Source: Cryobacterium levicorallinum | GTDB taxonomy: Bacteria > Actinomycetota > Actinomycetes > Actinomycetales > Microbacteriaceae | Length of the DNA: 64,000 nucleotides | Direction of reading: 5' to 3' | NCBI RefSeq assembly: GCF_004402405.1 | Contig: NZ_SOFE01000023.1 | Span: forward strand, 432,297-496,296 | Part shown: in pieces, positions 30,506-44,961 of the stretch | Position numbering within the stretch: the first letter of the stretch is position 1 | Layout: the number at the start of each line of letters is the position of its first letter | Position numbers and translations under genes: made by a program | The notes under the pieces: generated by a model | The model's input: only the letters and a program-made list of their open reading frames with translations | Told to the model about the DNA's origin: nothing | Database searches by the model: none

Positions 30506-30605
30506 TACTTATCTCCTTTTCAGTGGTGGCGCCACATCGGATGCGGCGACCTTGTAAGCACATTCAAGTGTACCTGCGCGGTTCCCAGGCACAGAATTGA
30601 TCACG

Positions 30606-31598
30606 TCAGGCGTCTTCCGGGTGAACCGGGTAGGGAACGTCGGTTCCCTCGATGCCAAGCTCGACCGCTTTCTTGTCTGCCATGGCGAGCAGCCGGCGGA
30701 TCCGGCCGGCGACGGCGTCCTTGGTCATCGGCGGATCGGCGTGGTGGCCCAGTTCATCAAGGCTGGAGTCACGAAAATTGAGGCGGAGATCGCCGGCATA
30801 GCGCAGGTGTTTGGGGATATCTTCGCCCAGGATGTCCATGGCGCGCTGAACGCGGGCACAGGCGGCGACCGCGGCTTCGGCCGAACGGCGCAGGTTCGCG
30901 TCATCAAAGTTGACCAGCCGGTTGGCGGTGGCACGCACTTCGCGACGCTGCCGCAGCGTCTCCCAGTTGAGCACGGTGTTGGTGGCGCCCATGTGCACGA
31001 GCATCGCCCCAATGGCATCGCCGTCACGGATGACGACCCGGTGTACCCCGCGAACTTCGCGCGCCTTGGCCGCGACGCCGAGGCGTCCGGCAGCGCCGAC
31101 CAATGCCATGGCGGCTTCGTTGCCGGGGCAGATGACCTCGAGGGCCGCCGAACGGCCCGGATCCGTCAGAGTGCCGTGGGCGAGGAAGGCTCCGCGCCAG
31201 ACGGCGGCGATTTCTTCCTTCGAGCCGGTGGTGAGACGGTTGGGCAGACCTCGAATCGGGCGCCGACGGGCATCCAACAGGCCAGTCTGTCGTGCCAGTG
31301 TCTCCCCACCCTCGATGACCTGCACGAGGTAGTGGCTGGACTGGCGCAGGCCGGCGGCGGCAATGACCTGCAGGGCGCTGCGCACTCCGTAGAGCTCGGC
31401 CAGGTCCTTCCGCACCCGGCGAGCCAGGATGGCGGTGTCCAGTTCCGATTCGATCGCGATGCGGCTGCTGATCATGTGCAAACCTCCGGAGAACCGAAGA
31501 ATAGTGGCCAGTTCGGCCGCGCGCACGGTGGTCTTGGAGACCTCCACGCGCGAAAGTTCGTCTTTAACGTCGGCGGTGAGTGCCAATCGCTTTTCCAT
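30606..31598 (-). CDS. whiA: DNA-binding protein WhiA
   Basis: Conserved Gram-positive protein that in actinobacteria acts with WhiB in cell-division and sporulation gene control. It has 330 residues: an N-terminal LAGLIDADG-like domain ([11 protein letters not shown], then LRFSGGLHM) and a C-terminal helix-turn-helix ([27 protein letters not shown]). The ATG at 31598 lacks a strong ribosome binding site. It normally follows rapZ and yvcK; here it follows rapZ directly. Confidence 0.93.
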   Translation of the reverse strand: MEKRLALTADVKDELSRVEVSKTTVRAAELATILRFSGGLHMISSRIAIESELDTAILARRVRKDLAELYGVRSALQVIAAAGLRQSSHYLVQVIEGGETLARQTGLLDARRRPIRGLPNRLTTGSKEEIAAVWRGAFLAHGTLTDPGRSAALEVICPGNEAAMALVGAAGRLGVAAKAREVRGVHRVVIRDGDAIGAMLVHMGATNTVLNWETLRQRREVRATANRLVNFDDANLRRSAEAAVAACARVQRAMDILGEDIPKHLRYAGDLRLNFRDSSLDELGHHADPPMTKDAVAGRIRRLLAMADKKAVELGIEGTDVPYPVHPEDA

Positions 31599-31670
31599 TC
31601 TGTTGATCAGTTGCGTTAGGTCTGAGGGATGAGAGTGCGGTGGAGCAGCGGATGCTGCGCCCGGTCTCGC

Positions 31671-32546
31671 TTATTCGCGTCCGAGGTCGCGGTGCTTGAT
31701 ATTAACCACGACTCCGGGAAGTTTTTCGAGTCGAGACGCCAGTTCCCGGGCCATGGCGACGGAGCGATGTTTGCCCCCGGTGCAGCCGATACCGATCGTG
31801 GCATGGCGTTTGTTTTCCCGCTGGTACCCGGCCAAAACCGGTGCCAGGGCGGCCGCATAGTGGTCGATAAATTCGAGGGCACCATTTTGGGCAAGTACAA
31901 AGTCTCTCACTTCCGGATCGACACCGGTGTGTGCCCGCAGCTCTGGGATCCAAAACGGGTTCGGCAGGAAGCGGGCATCGGCCACCAGATCGACATCCGT
32001 CGGCAGGCCGTACTTGAAGCCAAAGCTCATAATGGTGAGCTGCACGCCGGCCGATCCGGCTGCGGCGAATCGCTCAGTGATGGCCGTCGCCAGCTGGTGC
32101 ACATTGAGGTCTGAGGTGTCGATGACCAGGTCGCTCGACTCCCGCACGGTCAGCAAGCGAGACCGCTCCGCCGCGATGCCATCGAGCAGGGTGCCATCAC
32201 CCTGCAGAGGGTGCGGCCGACGTACCGATTCGAAGCGGCGCACGAGCGCGTCATCCCGCGCTTCGAGGAAGATCACCTGAACCTGCGTGTTACTTCGCAA
32301 TTGCTGCACGGTTTCGAGAAAGTCACCGAACAGATCGCGGCCGCGAATGTCGACCACGGCGGCGATCTTGGGCAGGTTGGTACCGGCACGTTCGACCAGA
32401 TCGACCAGGGGCCGCAGCATTTGCGGGGGCAGATTATCGACGACGTACCAGTCGAGATCCTCCAGCGCATTGCCGACGGTCGAACGACCCGCCCCGGACA
32501 TTCCCGTGACGATCAGCACTTCCTGCTTGTCGGGATCCGTAGTCAT
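31671..32546 (-). CDS. rapZ: RapZ/YvcJ-type nucleotide-binding protein
   Basis: GTP/ATP-binding P-loop protein of 291 residues, an RNase adapter in enterics and of less clear role in actinobacteria. Walker A GMSGAGRST is at 15-23. The C-terminal family signature GCTGGKHRSVAMAREL with HRDLGRE at the end is present. It lies between uvrC and whiA, 72 nt from whiA. Confidence 0.92.
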   Translation of the reverse strand: MTTDPDKQEVLIVTGMSGAGRSTVGNALEDLDWYVVDNLPPQMLRPLVDLVERAGTNLPKIAAVVDIRGRDLFGDFLETVQQLRSNTQVQVIFLEARDDALVRRFESVRRPHPLQGDGTLLDGIAAERSRLLTVRESSDLVIDTSDLNVHQLATAITERFAAAGSAGVQLTIMSFGFKYGLPTDVDLVADARFLPNPFWIPELRAHTGVDPEVRDFVLAQNGALEFIDHYAAALAPVLAGYQRENKRHATIGIGCTGGKHRSVAMARELASRLEKLPGVVVNIKHRDLGRE

Positions 32547-32607
32547 ACGTTCAAAGCGCCTTAATGAAAAGTTGTGGGACTATCCAGCCTACCCAGCGGT
32601 GGGCGGT

Positions 32608-34512
32608 TCACGCGCGCAAATGGGCATGGATCGCCTCGGCCAGCACCGGGCCGATGCCGCGAACATCTGCTATTTCCTGCACGGATGCGACCTTGAGCCG
32701 GGCCACCGAACCGAAATGCTGCAGCAGCACCTTGACCCGGGCGGGGCCAAGCCCGGCGATCTCCCCCAAGATCGAGGCTACGTCCTTCTTACGTCGGATG
32801 CGCTGATGAGTGATGGCAAACCGGTGAGCTTCGTCGCGGATGCGCTGAATCAGGAACAGCGCGTCGCTGTTGCGCGGCAGAATCACCGGGTAGTCGGAGT
32901 CGGGCAGCCAGATTTCTTCGAGCCGCTTGGCGATGCCACACAGTTGAATTCCGGTCACGCCCGATTCAGCGAGTGCCCGTTTGGCTGCGGCGACCTGCGG
33001 CTGGCCGCCGTCGACGATGAGCAGGTTGGGCCGGTACTTGAATTTGGCTCGCTTCTGCTCGACCTGGGCGATGTCGCTCTGACCGGCGACTGCGATCGGA
33101 GGGGGATCTGCGGCATCCGCTGCCCCGGATTCGGGTTTCAGGTAGGCCAGCCGGCGCGTGAGAATCTGGTAGATCGAGTCGGTGTCGTCGGTGGACACTG
33201 GAATGTTGAAGCGGCGGTATTCGTCTTTGCGGGGTAACCCGTCTTCGAAGACAACCATCGATGCGACGATGTTGGTGCCGCTGAGGTGGGACACGTCGTA
33301 GCATTCCATCCGCAGCGGCGCGGCCGGCATCTCCAGGGCTTCCTGAATGTCTTCGAGCGCCTTCGACCGTGCGACGAAATCGGAGCTACGCCGGGTTTTG
33401 TAGAGCATGAGGGCCTGTTTGGCGTTGTTGGTGGCCGTGACGAGGAGGGCGGCCTTCTCGCCGCGCTGCGCAGCCACCAGCCGTACCTTGCGCCCGGCCA
33501 GATCGGCTAGCCAGGTCTCGAGGGCTTCCGCATCGTCGGGCAGTTCGGGCAGTACGATTTCGCGCGGCGGCTTCGACTCGTTGTTGTAGGCCGTCTGCAT
33601 CATGGAGTCGATGAGCTCGCTCCTGGTCACGTCGAGCTCCTTGTCGACCATCCAACCGCGCACACCGCGGATGCGACCGCCCCGCACGATGAACAGCTGC
33701 ACGGCGGCGGCCAGCTCGTCCTGCTCGATGGCGAACAGGTCGATGTCGACGTTGTCCCGCAGCACGACGGCGCTCTTCTCGAGTACGGCGTTGAGCGCCC
33801 GCACCTGGTCGCGCCGTTTGCCGGCGATTTCGTACTGCTGCGCCGCTGCTGCGTCTTTCATCTCCTGGGTGAGCTCGTTGATGAGTTTCTTGTCGTGACT
33901 CCTCATGAAGCTAACGAACTCATTGACGATCTTGCGGTGATCCTCCATCGAGACCAGGCCGGAGCAGGGGCCGAAGCAGCGCCCGATCTGCCCGGCGAAA
34001 CACGGCTTGCCGCTCTGCATGGCCCGTTTGTAGTTGGCGTTGTTGCAGGTGCGGATGGGGAAGGCCTTGAGCATGAGCTCGATGGTTTCGTGCACGGCCC
34101 ACACCTTGGGGTAGGGCCCGAAGTAGCGGGCGCCCTTGATATTCTCGGTGCGGGTGACGAGCGCGCGCGGCGCCTCATCGCCCAGGGTGACGGCGAGGTA
34201 GGGGTAGGACTTGTCGTCCTTGAACTGCACGTTGAACGGCGGATCGAACTCGTTGATCCACATCCACTCAAGCTGCAGGGCTTCAACCTCGGTGCCGACG
34301 ACCGTCCACTCGACCCCGGTCGCGGTGGTGACCATGCGGCGGGTACGTTCGTGCAGGCTGTACAGCGGCGCGAAGTAGTTGCTCAGCCGGGCCCGCAGGT
34401 TCTTGGCCTTGCCGACATAGAGGATGCGCCCGGTCGCATCGCGAAACCGGTAGACCCCGGGGGTCGTGGGAATCTCGCCCGTTTTCGGGCGATAGCTCAG
34501 GGCATCAGACAT
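32608..34512 (-). CDS. uvrC: Excinuclease ABC subunit C
   Basis: Makes both incisions in nucleotide excision repair. It has 634 residues: a GIY-YIG nuclease domain (about 17-95, [20 protein letters not shown]), a UVR motif near 205-240, an RNase H-like endonuclease domain ([12 protein letters not shown]) and C-terminal helix-hairpin-helix motifs ([16 protein letters not shown]). It lies 14 nt downstream of uvrA. Confidence 0.95.
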   Translation of the reverse strand: MSDALSYRPKTGEIPTTPGVYRFRDATGRILYVGKAKNLRARLSNYFAPLYSLHERTRRMVTTATGVEWTVVGTEVEALQLEWMWINEFDPPFNVQFKDDKSYPYLAVTLGDEAPRALVTRTENIKGARYFGPYPKVWAVHETIELMLKAFPIRTCNNANYKRAMQSGKPCFAGQIGRCFGPCSGLVSMEDHRKIVNEFVSFMRSHDKKLINELTQEMKDAAAAQQYEIAGKRRDQVRALNAVLEKSAVVLRDNVDIDLFAIEQDELAAAVQLFIVRGGRIRGVRGWMVDKELDVTRSELIDSMMQTAYNNESKPPREIVLPELPDDAEALETWLADLAGRKVRLVAAQRGEKAALLVTATNNAKQALMLYKTRRSSDFVARSKALEDIQEALEMPAAPLRMECYDVSHLSGTNIVASMVVFEDGLPRKDEYRRFNIPVSTDDTDSIYQILTRRLAYLKPESGAADAADPPPIAVAGQSDIAQVEQKRAKFKYRPNLLIVDGGQPQVAAAKRALAESGVTGIQLCGIAKRLEEIWLPDSDYPVILPRNSDALFLIQRIRDEAHRFAITHQRIRRKKDVASILGEIAGLGPARVKVLLQHFGSVARLKVASVQEIADVRGIGPVLAEAIHAHLRA

Positions 34513-34526
34513 GGCCTCGCGGCCGC

Positions 34527-37394
<2,868 letters not shown>

Positions 37395-37406
37395 TCATTG
37401 AGTCTA
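37395..37406 (-). promoter_or_regulatory. Candidate leaderless -10 for uvrA
   Basis: TAGACT (37401-37406, minus strand) lies 6 nt before the GTG of uvrA. Confidence 0.4.
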
Positions 37407-37479
37407 TGCAACGCCGCTGACAGTGCCTGACAGCAAGCATCGCCGAGAGCGAACACCGGCACATCCCAATATTGTTTCA

Positions 37480-37495
37480 GAGTATGTATATACTC
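37480..37495 (+). promoter_or_regulatory. Palindromic operator candidate upstream of padR
   Basis: GAGTAT and ATACTC arms flank a 4-nt centre GTAT, 35 nt before the padR ATG. The AT-rich centre could also be the -10. PadR proteins commonly bind palindromes at their own promoter, so this is a likely autoregulatory site. Confidence 0.55.
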
Positions 37496-37530
37496 GGTGA
37501 CTAATAGCCGTTTGAATTGCCGGAGGTCGT

Positions 37531-38139
37531 ATGTCTGTTCGCCAGAGTCTGCTCGCCATCCTGAACCAGGGGCCGTGCTACGGCTACCAGTTGCGGGCCG
37601 AATTCGACCGGCGCACCGGGTCGACCTGGCCGCTCAACGTCGGCCAGATCTACAACACCCTCGACCGGCTGGAGCGCGACGGTCTGGTGCAGAAGGCCGA
37701 TATCGACGCCGACGGTCAGAATTACGTCGAGATAACGGATGCCGGACGGGCGGAGGTCGCCGACTGGCTCGGCTCCCCCGTGGTGCGCACAATGGCCACC
37801 CGTGACGAGCTCGCCATCAAGCTCGCGATCGCCGTAACGCTGCCCGGCGTCGACATCGCCCAGGTGATTCAGGTCCAGCGCACCGCCACCATGCGCACCC
37901 TGCAGGAACTGACCCGCACCAAGAACGCGACCGCCGACCCGGAATCATCCGAGCAGCTGGCCTGGCTGCTCGTGATCGACTCGCTCATCTTCGCCGCCGA
38001 GGCGGAAGCGCGCTGGCTCGACCACTCGGAGCACCGGCTGGCCAGAGCCCGCGCGGCCGGCCTGGCCGCTCCGCTGCCGCTCAACACCGAGGTGCCCAAG
38101 CGCGGTCGCCCGGCCAAGACTGCGGCGGCCAACGCATGA
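37531..38139 (+). CDS. PadR family transcriptional regulator
   Basis: Winged-helix repressor, 202 residues. The N-terminal domain reads SLLAILNQGPCYGYQLRAEF (about 5-24), followed by GQIYNTLDRLERDGLV. The C-terminal helices are typical of PadR dimerisation and end in a basic tail KRGRPAKTAAANA. GGAGG lies 5 nt before the ATG. Its stop overlaps the ABC ATPase start (ATGA). PadR regulators often control such adjacent exporters; the ligand is unknown. Confidence 0.88.
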   Translation: MSVRQSLLAILNQGPCYGYQLRAEFDRRTGSTWPLNVGQIYNTLDRLERDGLVQKADIDADGQNYVEITDAGRAEVADWLGSPVVRTMATRDELAIKLAIAVTLPGVDIAQVIQVQRTATMRTLQELTRTKNATADPESSEQLAWLLVIDSLIFAAEAEARWLDHSEHRLARARAAGLAAPLPLNTEVPKRGRPAKTAAANA

Positions 38140-38864
38140 CCGGCTCCGACATTCTCTTGCAGCTCGACGGAATCTCGATGCAGTACGGCCGCGGCGAGAC
38201 CGCGATCACCGCGCTTGCGGGAGTCGACCTGTCGGTGCGCCGCGGCGAACTCGTGGCCGTGATGGGGGCATCCGGTTCGGGAAAATCGACCCTTCTAACG
38301 GTGGCCGGCGGACTCACCCCACCGACGGCCGGGGAGGTCGTCGTCGAAGGGCACTGGCTGAGCCAGCTCTCGGCCCGCGAACTCGCGACCCTGCGCCGGC
38401 GCAGCCTCGGATTCGTGTTTCAGGATTTCAACCTGATTCCCTCGCTGACCGCGCTCGAAAACGTGAGCCTGCCACTCGAACTCGACGGGTGGACGTCAAA
38501 GAAAGCGCACCGTCCAGCCCTCGATGCGCTCAATATCGTCGAGCTCGGTGACCGGGCCCAGCATTTCCCCTCTGATTTGTCGGGCGGCCAGCAGCAGCGG
38601 GTGGCGATCGCCCGCGCCGTCGTCGGCGGCCGGTCGTTGATTCTCGCCGATGAACCCACCGGCGCCCTCGATAGCACGACCGGCGAGCTTGTGTTGCGGA
38701 TGCTCCGCTCGCGAGTCGATGCCGGTGCCGGCGGCATTCTGGTCACCCATGATGCCCGCCACGCGGCCTGGGCCGACCGGATCGTCTTTCTGCGCGACGG
38801 GCGGATTGTGGACGAGTCGCGGGCATCCGCTGTGTCGAGCCTGCTGAGCGGGCTGCCGGCATGA
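38136..38864 (+). CDS. ABC transporter ATP-binding protein (MacB/LolD type)
   Basis: ATPase of 242 residues. Walker A GASGSGKST is at 44-52, the Q-loop in FVFQDFNL, the signature LSGGQQQRVAIARA and Walker B LILADEPTGALD, followed by the H-loop VTHDARHA. This class pairs with FtsX/MacB-like permeases for export of peptides or lipids, or in cell-envelope stress. It overlaps padR and the permease by 4 nt each. Confidence 0.92.
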   Translation: MTGSDILLQLDGISMQYGRGETAITALAGVDLSVRRGELVAVMGASGSGKSTLLTVAGGLTPPTAGEVVVEGHWLSQLSARELATLRRRSLGFVFQDFNLIPSLTALENVSLPLELDGWTSKKAHRPALDALNIVELGDRAQHFPSDLSGGQQQRVAIARAVVGGRSLILADEPTGALDSTTGELVLRMLRSRVDAGAGGILVTHDARHAAWADRIVFLRDGRIVDESRASAVSSLLSGLPA

Positions 38865-41704
38865 GCGTTGAGCCGAGCTCGCTTGCGGGCGGGCGCTCGG
38901 GTAGTACCCGAATCGCGTTTCGGATCGCCCGGCGAATGGCCCTGCAATCCCGCGGCCGCAGCGCGCTGATCGCGCTGCTCGTGGCGATTCCCGTGCTCGG
39001 ACTGGTAGGAATCACCACGGTGGACGCGAGCAACACTGCCTCTCCCGCCGAACGGGTCGTGCTCGAACTCGGCTCGACAGAGGCGCGGGTGATGATCGTC
39101 GCGTCGCCCGACCCGAAGTTCACCCAGGACCCGCTCAACGACCGCCATTGGGGGCCGAGCGACGAGGCATTCAATGGCGAAGCCGCGCAGTCAATCGAGC
39201 CGGAGCCCGTCACCGCCGCCTCGCTGTTCCCAGCCGGAACCCGTTTGTTGTCCATCCGGCAGGCCAACGTCGTCGCCGAAACGAAGGACGGACTCGGCTC
39301 CTTCACGGCGGTGCAGGGACAGCCGTGGGATGCGTCCTTCGCCGGAAAATGGGATGTCACAAGCGGTTCCGCACCCGCGAACGACGGCGAGATCATGGTA
39401 ACCGCCGCCACGCTCGACCGCTTGGGGGCAACTGTCGGGTCGACGGCCGCGATCACCGCCCCCGAGCCCGGCGAGTTCACCATCGTCGGCACGATCCGAA
39501 GCGCCTGGCTCGACGACGCGGCGACCTCGTTCTACGGTCTCCCCGGCGCCTTCGACGGGGTCCTGCCCGATGATTCCGACCTGCTGACCGAGTGGTATCT
39601 GCCCGACACCCCGCTGACCTGGAGCCAGATCGGCGACCTCAACCCGCGCGGGGCGACCGTGCTCTCGCGCACCGTGTTGCTCGACCCGCCGCCGGTGAAC
39701 AGCTATCCCCTGGACGGCACCGTCTCCTTGAGCTTTTTTGATTCATTCCTCATTCTGCTCGGCGGCTTCGCCCTGTTCGAGGTGGCCCTGCTCGCCGGCG
39801 CCGCGTTCACCGTCGGCGCCCGAACCCAGCAGCGCACCCTGGCAACCCTGGCCAGCGTCGGCGGCGACAAACGGATGCTGTTTCGCGTTATGTCCTTCGG
39901 CGGCGTCATCCTCGGCGCCCTCGGGGCGGCCGTAGGAACGGTGCTCGGCCTGGCCGGAGCGTGGATCTTCATGCAGATTTCGGCGAACGGCAGCGCGGCG
40001 CGGTATCCGGGGTTTCACCTCGATCTGCTGTCGCTGCTGATCATCGCGGCCTTCGCCGTTCTCGCCGGCTGGTGCGCTGCCGCGGTGCCGGCCCGGGCAG
40101 CCGGGCGGATCGACGTTCTGGGAGCGCTCCGCGGTGCCCTACGTCCGCCGCGTCCGACGCCGCGGCGCCCAGCGGCCGGGATCATCCTGCTGGCCCTCGG
40201 TGCGATCGTCGCTGTGAGCGGCGGACTGCTCGAGCTCGCCGCGTACTTCCCCGTCTATCAGGCGTGGCTGGCCAATTTCGGAATCGGCCTCATCATCGCA
40301 GGACCGGTGATCATGCAGCTCGGAGCGGTGTTTCTCGCTCCGCTGATTCTGCGCTGGGCCGCCGGGCTCGCCTCATGGTTCGGCCCCGGAGCCAGACTGG
40401 CGACCCGGGACGTGGCTCGGAATCCCGGGCGCAGCGTGCCGGCCCTCGCTGCCATCATGAGCTGCGTTTTCGTCGCCGCCTTCGCGATGAGCCTCATCTC
40501 GACCTTCCAGGTGAACTCGAGCAAGGACTACTACTATTCCGTTCCCGAGGACACGGCCTGGGTAAGCCTGAACGCCTACGTCGACGAACCGCCGTACGGG
40601 ACGATGCTGCTGGAGAGCGGACCAGAGGTTCGTAACGCCTTGGACGGGGCCTTCCCCGACTCCCGGGCGCGCCTGCTCAGCAGCGTCGCGAATCCGCCCT
40701 CATGGGTCAAGACCCCGGCCGACGGCGAGACCGCAACCGGCAGCACAGCCCCCGTTTTCGCGTACCCGCGCCTCGATCCGGGCACGGTGTGCCCGAGCGA
40801 CGCGACTCGGTCGGAGGTCGGTCATCAGGAAGATCGCACCGACATTCGCTGCCCGACGCCGTACTACCTCGATCCGATGATGTCGAGCATCAGCGAACAC
40901 ATCTGGGTGGGCGACATAGCAGATTTCGCTGCCATTCTCGGCGTGCCGGTGTCAGACCAGTCCCGGGCCACGCTCACCGCCGGCGGTGCGGTGAGCACCT
41001 ACCAGCAGTACGTGGTCGATGACACGATCCACCTCGACTGGATGGCCACCCTCGACGCGACCGTGGCACCGGCCCGCAGCGTGGCGCTGGCCGGGAGCGT
41101 ACAGTCGCCGGAGCATCCGCTGCCCTATGCGATCTTCATGCTCACGGAGACGGCCGATTCCCTGGAGCTGGACCATCGACCAACCATGGTCGTCAGCAGC
41201 CTCAATGCGGCTCCGACTCAGGCGCAGCAAGACCAGGTGCAGGGGGCCGTCACCGCCGTCGAACCAGGTCTGTTCGTGCAGGTCGAGCCAGGGCCACAGG
41301 CCTTCGGCGCATCGTGGACCTGGGCGCTGCTCGCCCTCACCGCGATCATCGCATTGGTCACGGCGTCGATCACCATCGGGCTCGCCCGCGCTGACGGGCA
41401 CCGGGACAACGCGGTGCTCACCTCGCTCGGGGCGTCTCCACGGGTGCGCCGGGCGTTCGGGTTCTGGCAGGCGGTGGTGATCGTCGGCCTCGGCAGCGTC
41501 ATCGGGGTACTGCTCGGACTCGTACCCTCGCTCGCCCTATCGCTGACCCGCGATACCGCTGGGCAGTCTCTGCTGCCGTTCACGCCGCCATGGCTCCAGC
41601 TGGCCCTCATCGTGGTGGCGCTGCCGGCGCTCGTTGCGGTCGGCGGTGCCCTCACGGCCGGCGGCAACCGCACCCGGTTCAGCAATCGGGCCGCGTTCGA
41701 CTGA
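38861..41704 (+). CDS. FtsX-type ABC transporter permease
   Basis: Large membrane protein of 947 residues with about ten helices in the arrangement 1 + 3 + 3 + 3. Two FtsX-like permease domains (about 290-430 and 825-940) flank big extracytoplasmic regions. Helix-rich segments include FLILLGGFALFEVALLAG and the C-terminal LVALPALVAVGGALTAGGN. It forms one transporter with the upstream ATPase. The substrate is unknown; candidates are antimicrobial peptides or lipoproteins. The sequence is complete and not frameshifted. Confidence 0.88.
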   Translation: MSVEPSSLAGGRSGSTRIAFRIARRMALQSRGRSALIALLVAIPVLGLVGITTVDASNTASPAERVVLELGSTEARVMIVASPDPKFTQDPLNDRHWGPSDEAFNGEAAQSIEPEPVTAASLFPAGTRLLSIRQANVVAETKDGLGSFTAVQGQPWDASFAGKWDVTSGSAPANDGEIMVTAATLDRLGATVGSTAAITAPEPGEFTIVGTIRSAWLDDAATSFYGLPGAFDGVLPDDSDLLTEWYLPDTPLTWSQIGDLNPRGATVLSRTVLLDPPPVNSYPLDGTVSLSFFDSFLILLGGFALFEVALLAGAAFTVGARTQQRTLATLASVGGDKRMLFRVMSFGGVILGALGAAVGTVLGLAGAWIFMQISANGSAARYPGFHLDLLSLLIIAAFAVLAGWCAAAVPARAAGRIDVLGALRGALRPPRPTPRRPAAGIILLALGAIVAVSGGLLELAAYFPVYQAWLANFGIGLIIAGPVIMQLGAVFLAPLILRWAAGLASWFGPGARLATRDVARNPGRSVPALAAIMSCVFVAAFAMSLISTFQVNSSKDYYYSVPEDTAWVSLNAYVDEPPYGTMLLESGPEVRNALDGAFPDSRARLLSSVANPPSWVKTPADGETATGSTAPVFAYPRLDPGTVCPSDATRSEVGHQEDRTDIRCPTPYYLDPMMSSISEHIWVGDIADFAAILGVPVSDQSRATLTAGGAVSTYQQYVVDDTIHLDWMATLDATVAPARSVALAGSVQSPEHPLPYAIFMLTETADSLELDHRPTMVVSSLNAAPTQAQQDQVQGAVTAVEPGLFVQVEPGPQAFGASWTWALLALTAIIALVTASITIGLARADGHRDNAVLTSLGASPRVRRAFGFWQAVVIVGLGSVIGVLLGLVPSLALSLTRDTAGQSLLPFTPPWLQLALIVVALPALVAVGGALTAGGNRTRFSNRAAFD

Positions 41705-41748
41705 GTCGGACGGGGGCATCCGCTCTGGCGGCACTCGTTTGGGAAGTT

Positions 41749-41789
41749 GGCACGTGTTTGAACTAGTGCCGGCTTCTCAAACACGTGCC
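41749..41789. repeat. 13-bp perfect inverted repeat between permease and uvrB
   Basis: GGCACGTGTTTGA (41749-41761) and its exact complement (41777-41789) enclose a 15-nt loop. It lies between convergent genes, so it may act as a bidirectional terminator, but no T tract follows on either strand. Confidence 0.6.
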
Positions 41790-41826
41790 GCGATCCGCAA
41801 CGGGACCCATGACGGCCCGGGCACGG

Positions 41827-43890
<2,064 letters not shown>

Positions 43891-43902
43891 ACCTTCATTC
43901 TA
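43891..43902 (-). promoter_or_regulatory. Candidate leaderless -10 for uvrB
   Basis: TAGAAT (43897-43902, minus strand) lies 6 nt before the uvrB ATG, close to the consensus TATAAT. Confidence 0.5.
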
Positions 43903-43919
43903 CAAAGGCGGTCTGACAG

Positions 43920-44585
43920 TCAGTCTTGCGCAGCAGAAGACGGCAAGCGGATGCCGTCGGTCACAGCGATCTTGCCGGCTTCAGCCGCGAGAACCCGCTC
44001 CCAGAGCGCGTCGACCGGCGCTAGTGTCGCGGCGATGGACCCGGTGTTGTTGATCACAACGTCAGCGATGGCGAGGCGCTCCTCGTCAGTGGCCTGGGCT
44101 CCAATCCGCTGAGTAGCTTCCGCCTCGGTCAACCCGCGGAGGTCGATCATGCGCCGAATTCGGGTTGCGGCATCGGCGTGCACGACCACGACGAGATCGA
44201 AGGTCACTAGGCCGCCGGCGACAGCCTCAGCCAAAAGCGGAACGTCATAAACCACGATGGCATGCGGATCGGCGGCGTCCGCGGCTGCAATCCGGTCGCG
44301 GGTGAGCTGGCGCACCGCCGGGTGGGTGATCGCATTCAATCGTTCGCGTCGCTCCGGATCAGCGAAGATGATGGCACCGAGCGCCGGCCGATTGAGACTG
44401 CCATCCGGCAGCACCACACTATCGCCGAACTCCGCTTGGATCGCGGCGAGGCCGACAGTGCCGGGTGCGACGACCTCGCGGGCCAACTGGTCGGCGTCAA
44501 TGCCCACAGCTCCGAGCTCCGCCAACCGTTTCGCCACTGTGCTCTTGCCCGAGGCGATACCGCCGGTCAGCCCAATCACATACAT
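43920..44585 (-). CDS. coaE: Dephospho-CoA kinase
   Basis: Last step of coenzyme A synthesis, phosphorylating dephospho-CoA. It has 221 residues. The P-loop GLTGGIASGKST is at 5-16, and the lid and substrate segments YDVPLLAEA and VVVHADAATRIRR are present. The ATG at 44585 has TAGTCT exactly 6 nt upstream. It lies 29 nt upstream of uvrB. Confidence 0.93.
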   Translation of the reverse strand: MYVIGLTGGIASGKSTVAKRLAELGAVGIDADQLAREVVAPGTVGLAAIQAEFGDSVVLPDGSLNRPALGAIIFADPERRERLNAITHPAVRQLTRDRIAAADAADPHAIVVYDVPLLAEAVAGGLVTFDLVVVVHADAATRIRRMIDLRGLTEAEATQRIGAQATDEERLAIADVVINNTGSIAATLAPVDALWERVLAAEAGKIAVTDGIRLPSSAAQD

Positions 44586-44597
44586 CCCGCCAGACTA
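44586..44597 (-). promoter_or_regulatory. Candidate leaderless -10 for coaE
   Basis: TAGTCT (44592-44597, minus strand) is followed by GGCGGG and then the coaE ATG. Confidence 0.4.
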
Positions 44598-44639
44598 TCT
44601 GCTGGCTCGGCTTGCACCGCGCGCAAGCGCCAAGCGAAT

Positions 44640-44943
44640 GCGCCGACTCCTCGCGGGGCCCGCGTCGAAGTTTCGGTCTGGGTCCACTCGGATACCCGAA
44701 ATCATCACCGCAGACCCAGCGTTGGTCGCTCCCGTAGTGCACGTTCGGGATTCCCTCGAATCGTTTTGCCAGGCTGGCCCGAACCTCGTCCTTGCCCACG
44801 TACTGGTCGCCACGGGGCGGAGTTCCCCGCGGCATGGAGACGACGCAGTCGTTTGCGAAATAGCCCATGATGGCGTCGAGGTCGTAGTCATTGCAGGCCT
44901 CCAGGAATCCCCCAATCACTTCGCATGTTAATTCCTCCCCCAT
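44640..44943 (-). pseudogene. SnoaL-like (NTF2-fold) protein remnant, frameshifted
   Basis: The start of the frame reads as a normal SnoaL/NTF2-like protein: EACNDYDLDAIMGYFANDC, MPRG, GIPNVHYGSDQRW. After DDFG the frame changes. The expected continuation GVSEWT is recovered in another frame, as SEWT, if one extra C is added to the CCC run at 44695-44697 (plus strand). The remaining C-terminus is unrecognisable and runs into coaE. The original frame stays open to 44497, but its later residues look random. An old one-base deletion followed by decay is the likely cause. A strong GGAGGAAT is seen near the start but serves an out-of-frame ATG. Confidence 0.65.
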
Positions 44944-44961
44944 GCGCGTCACCGTATCCGC

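Noticed and set aside
37430-37530. LexA/SOS box upstream of uvrA
   Set aside because: Only the half site CGAAC is present; the GAAC-N4-GTTC pattern is absent.
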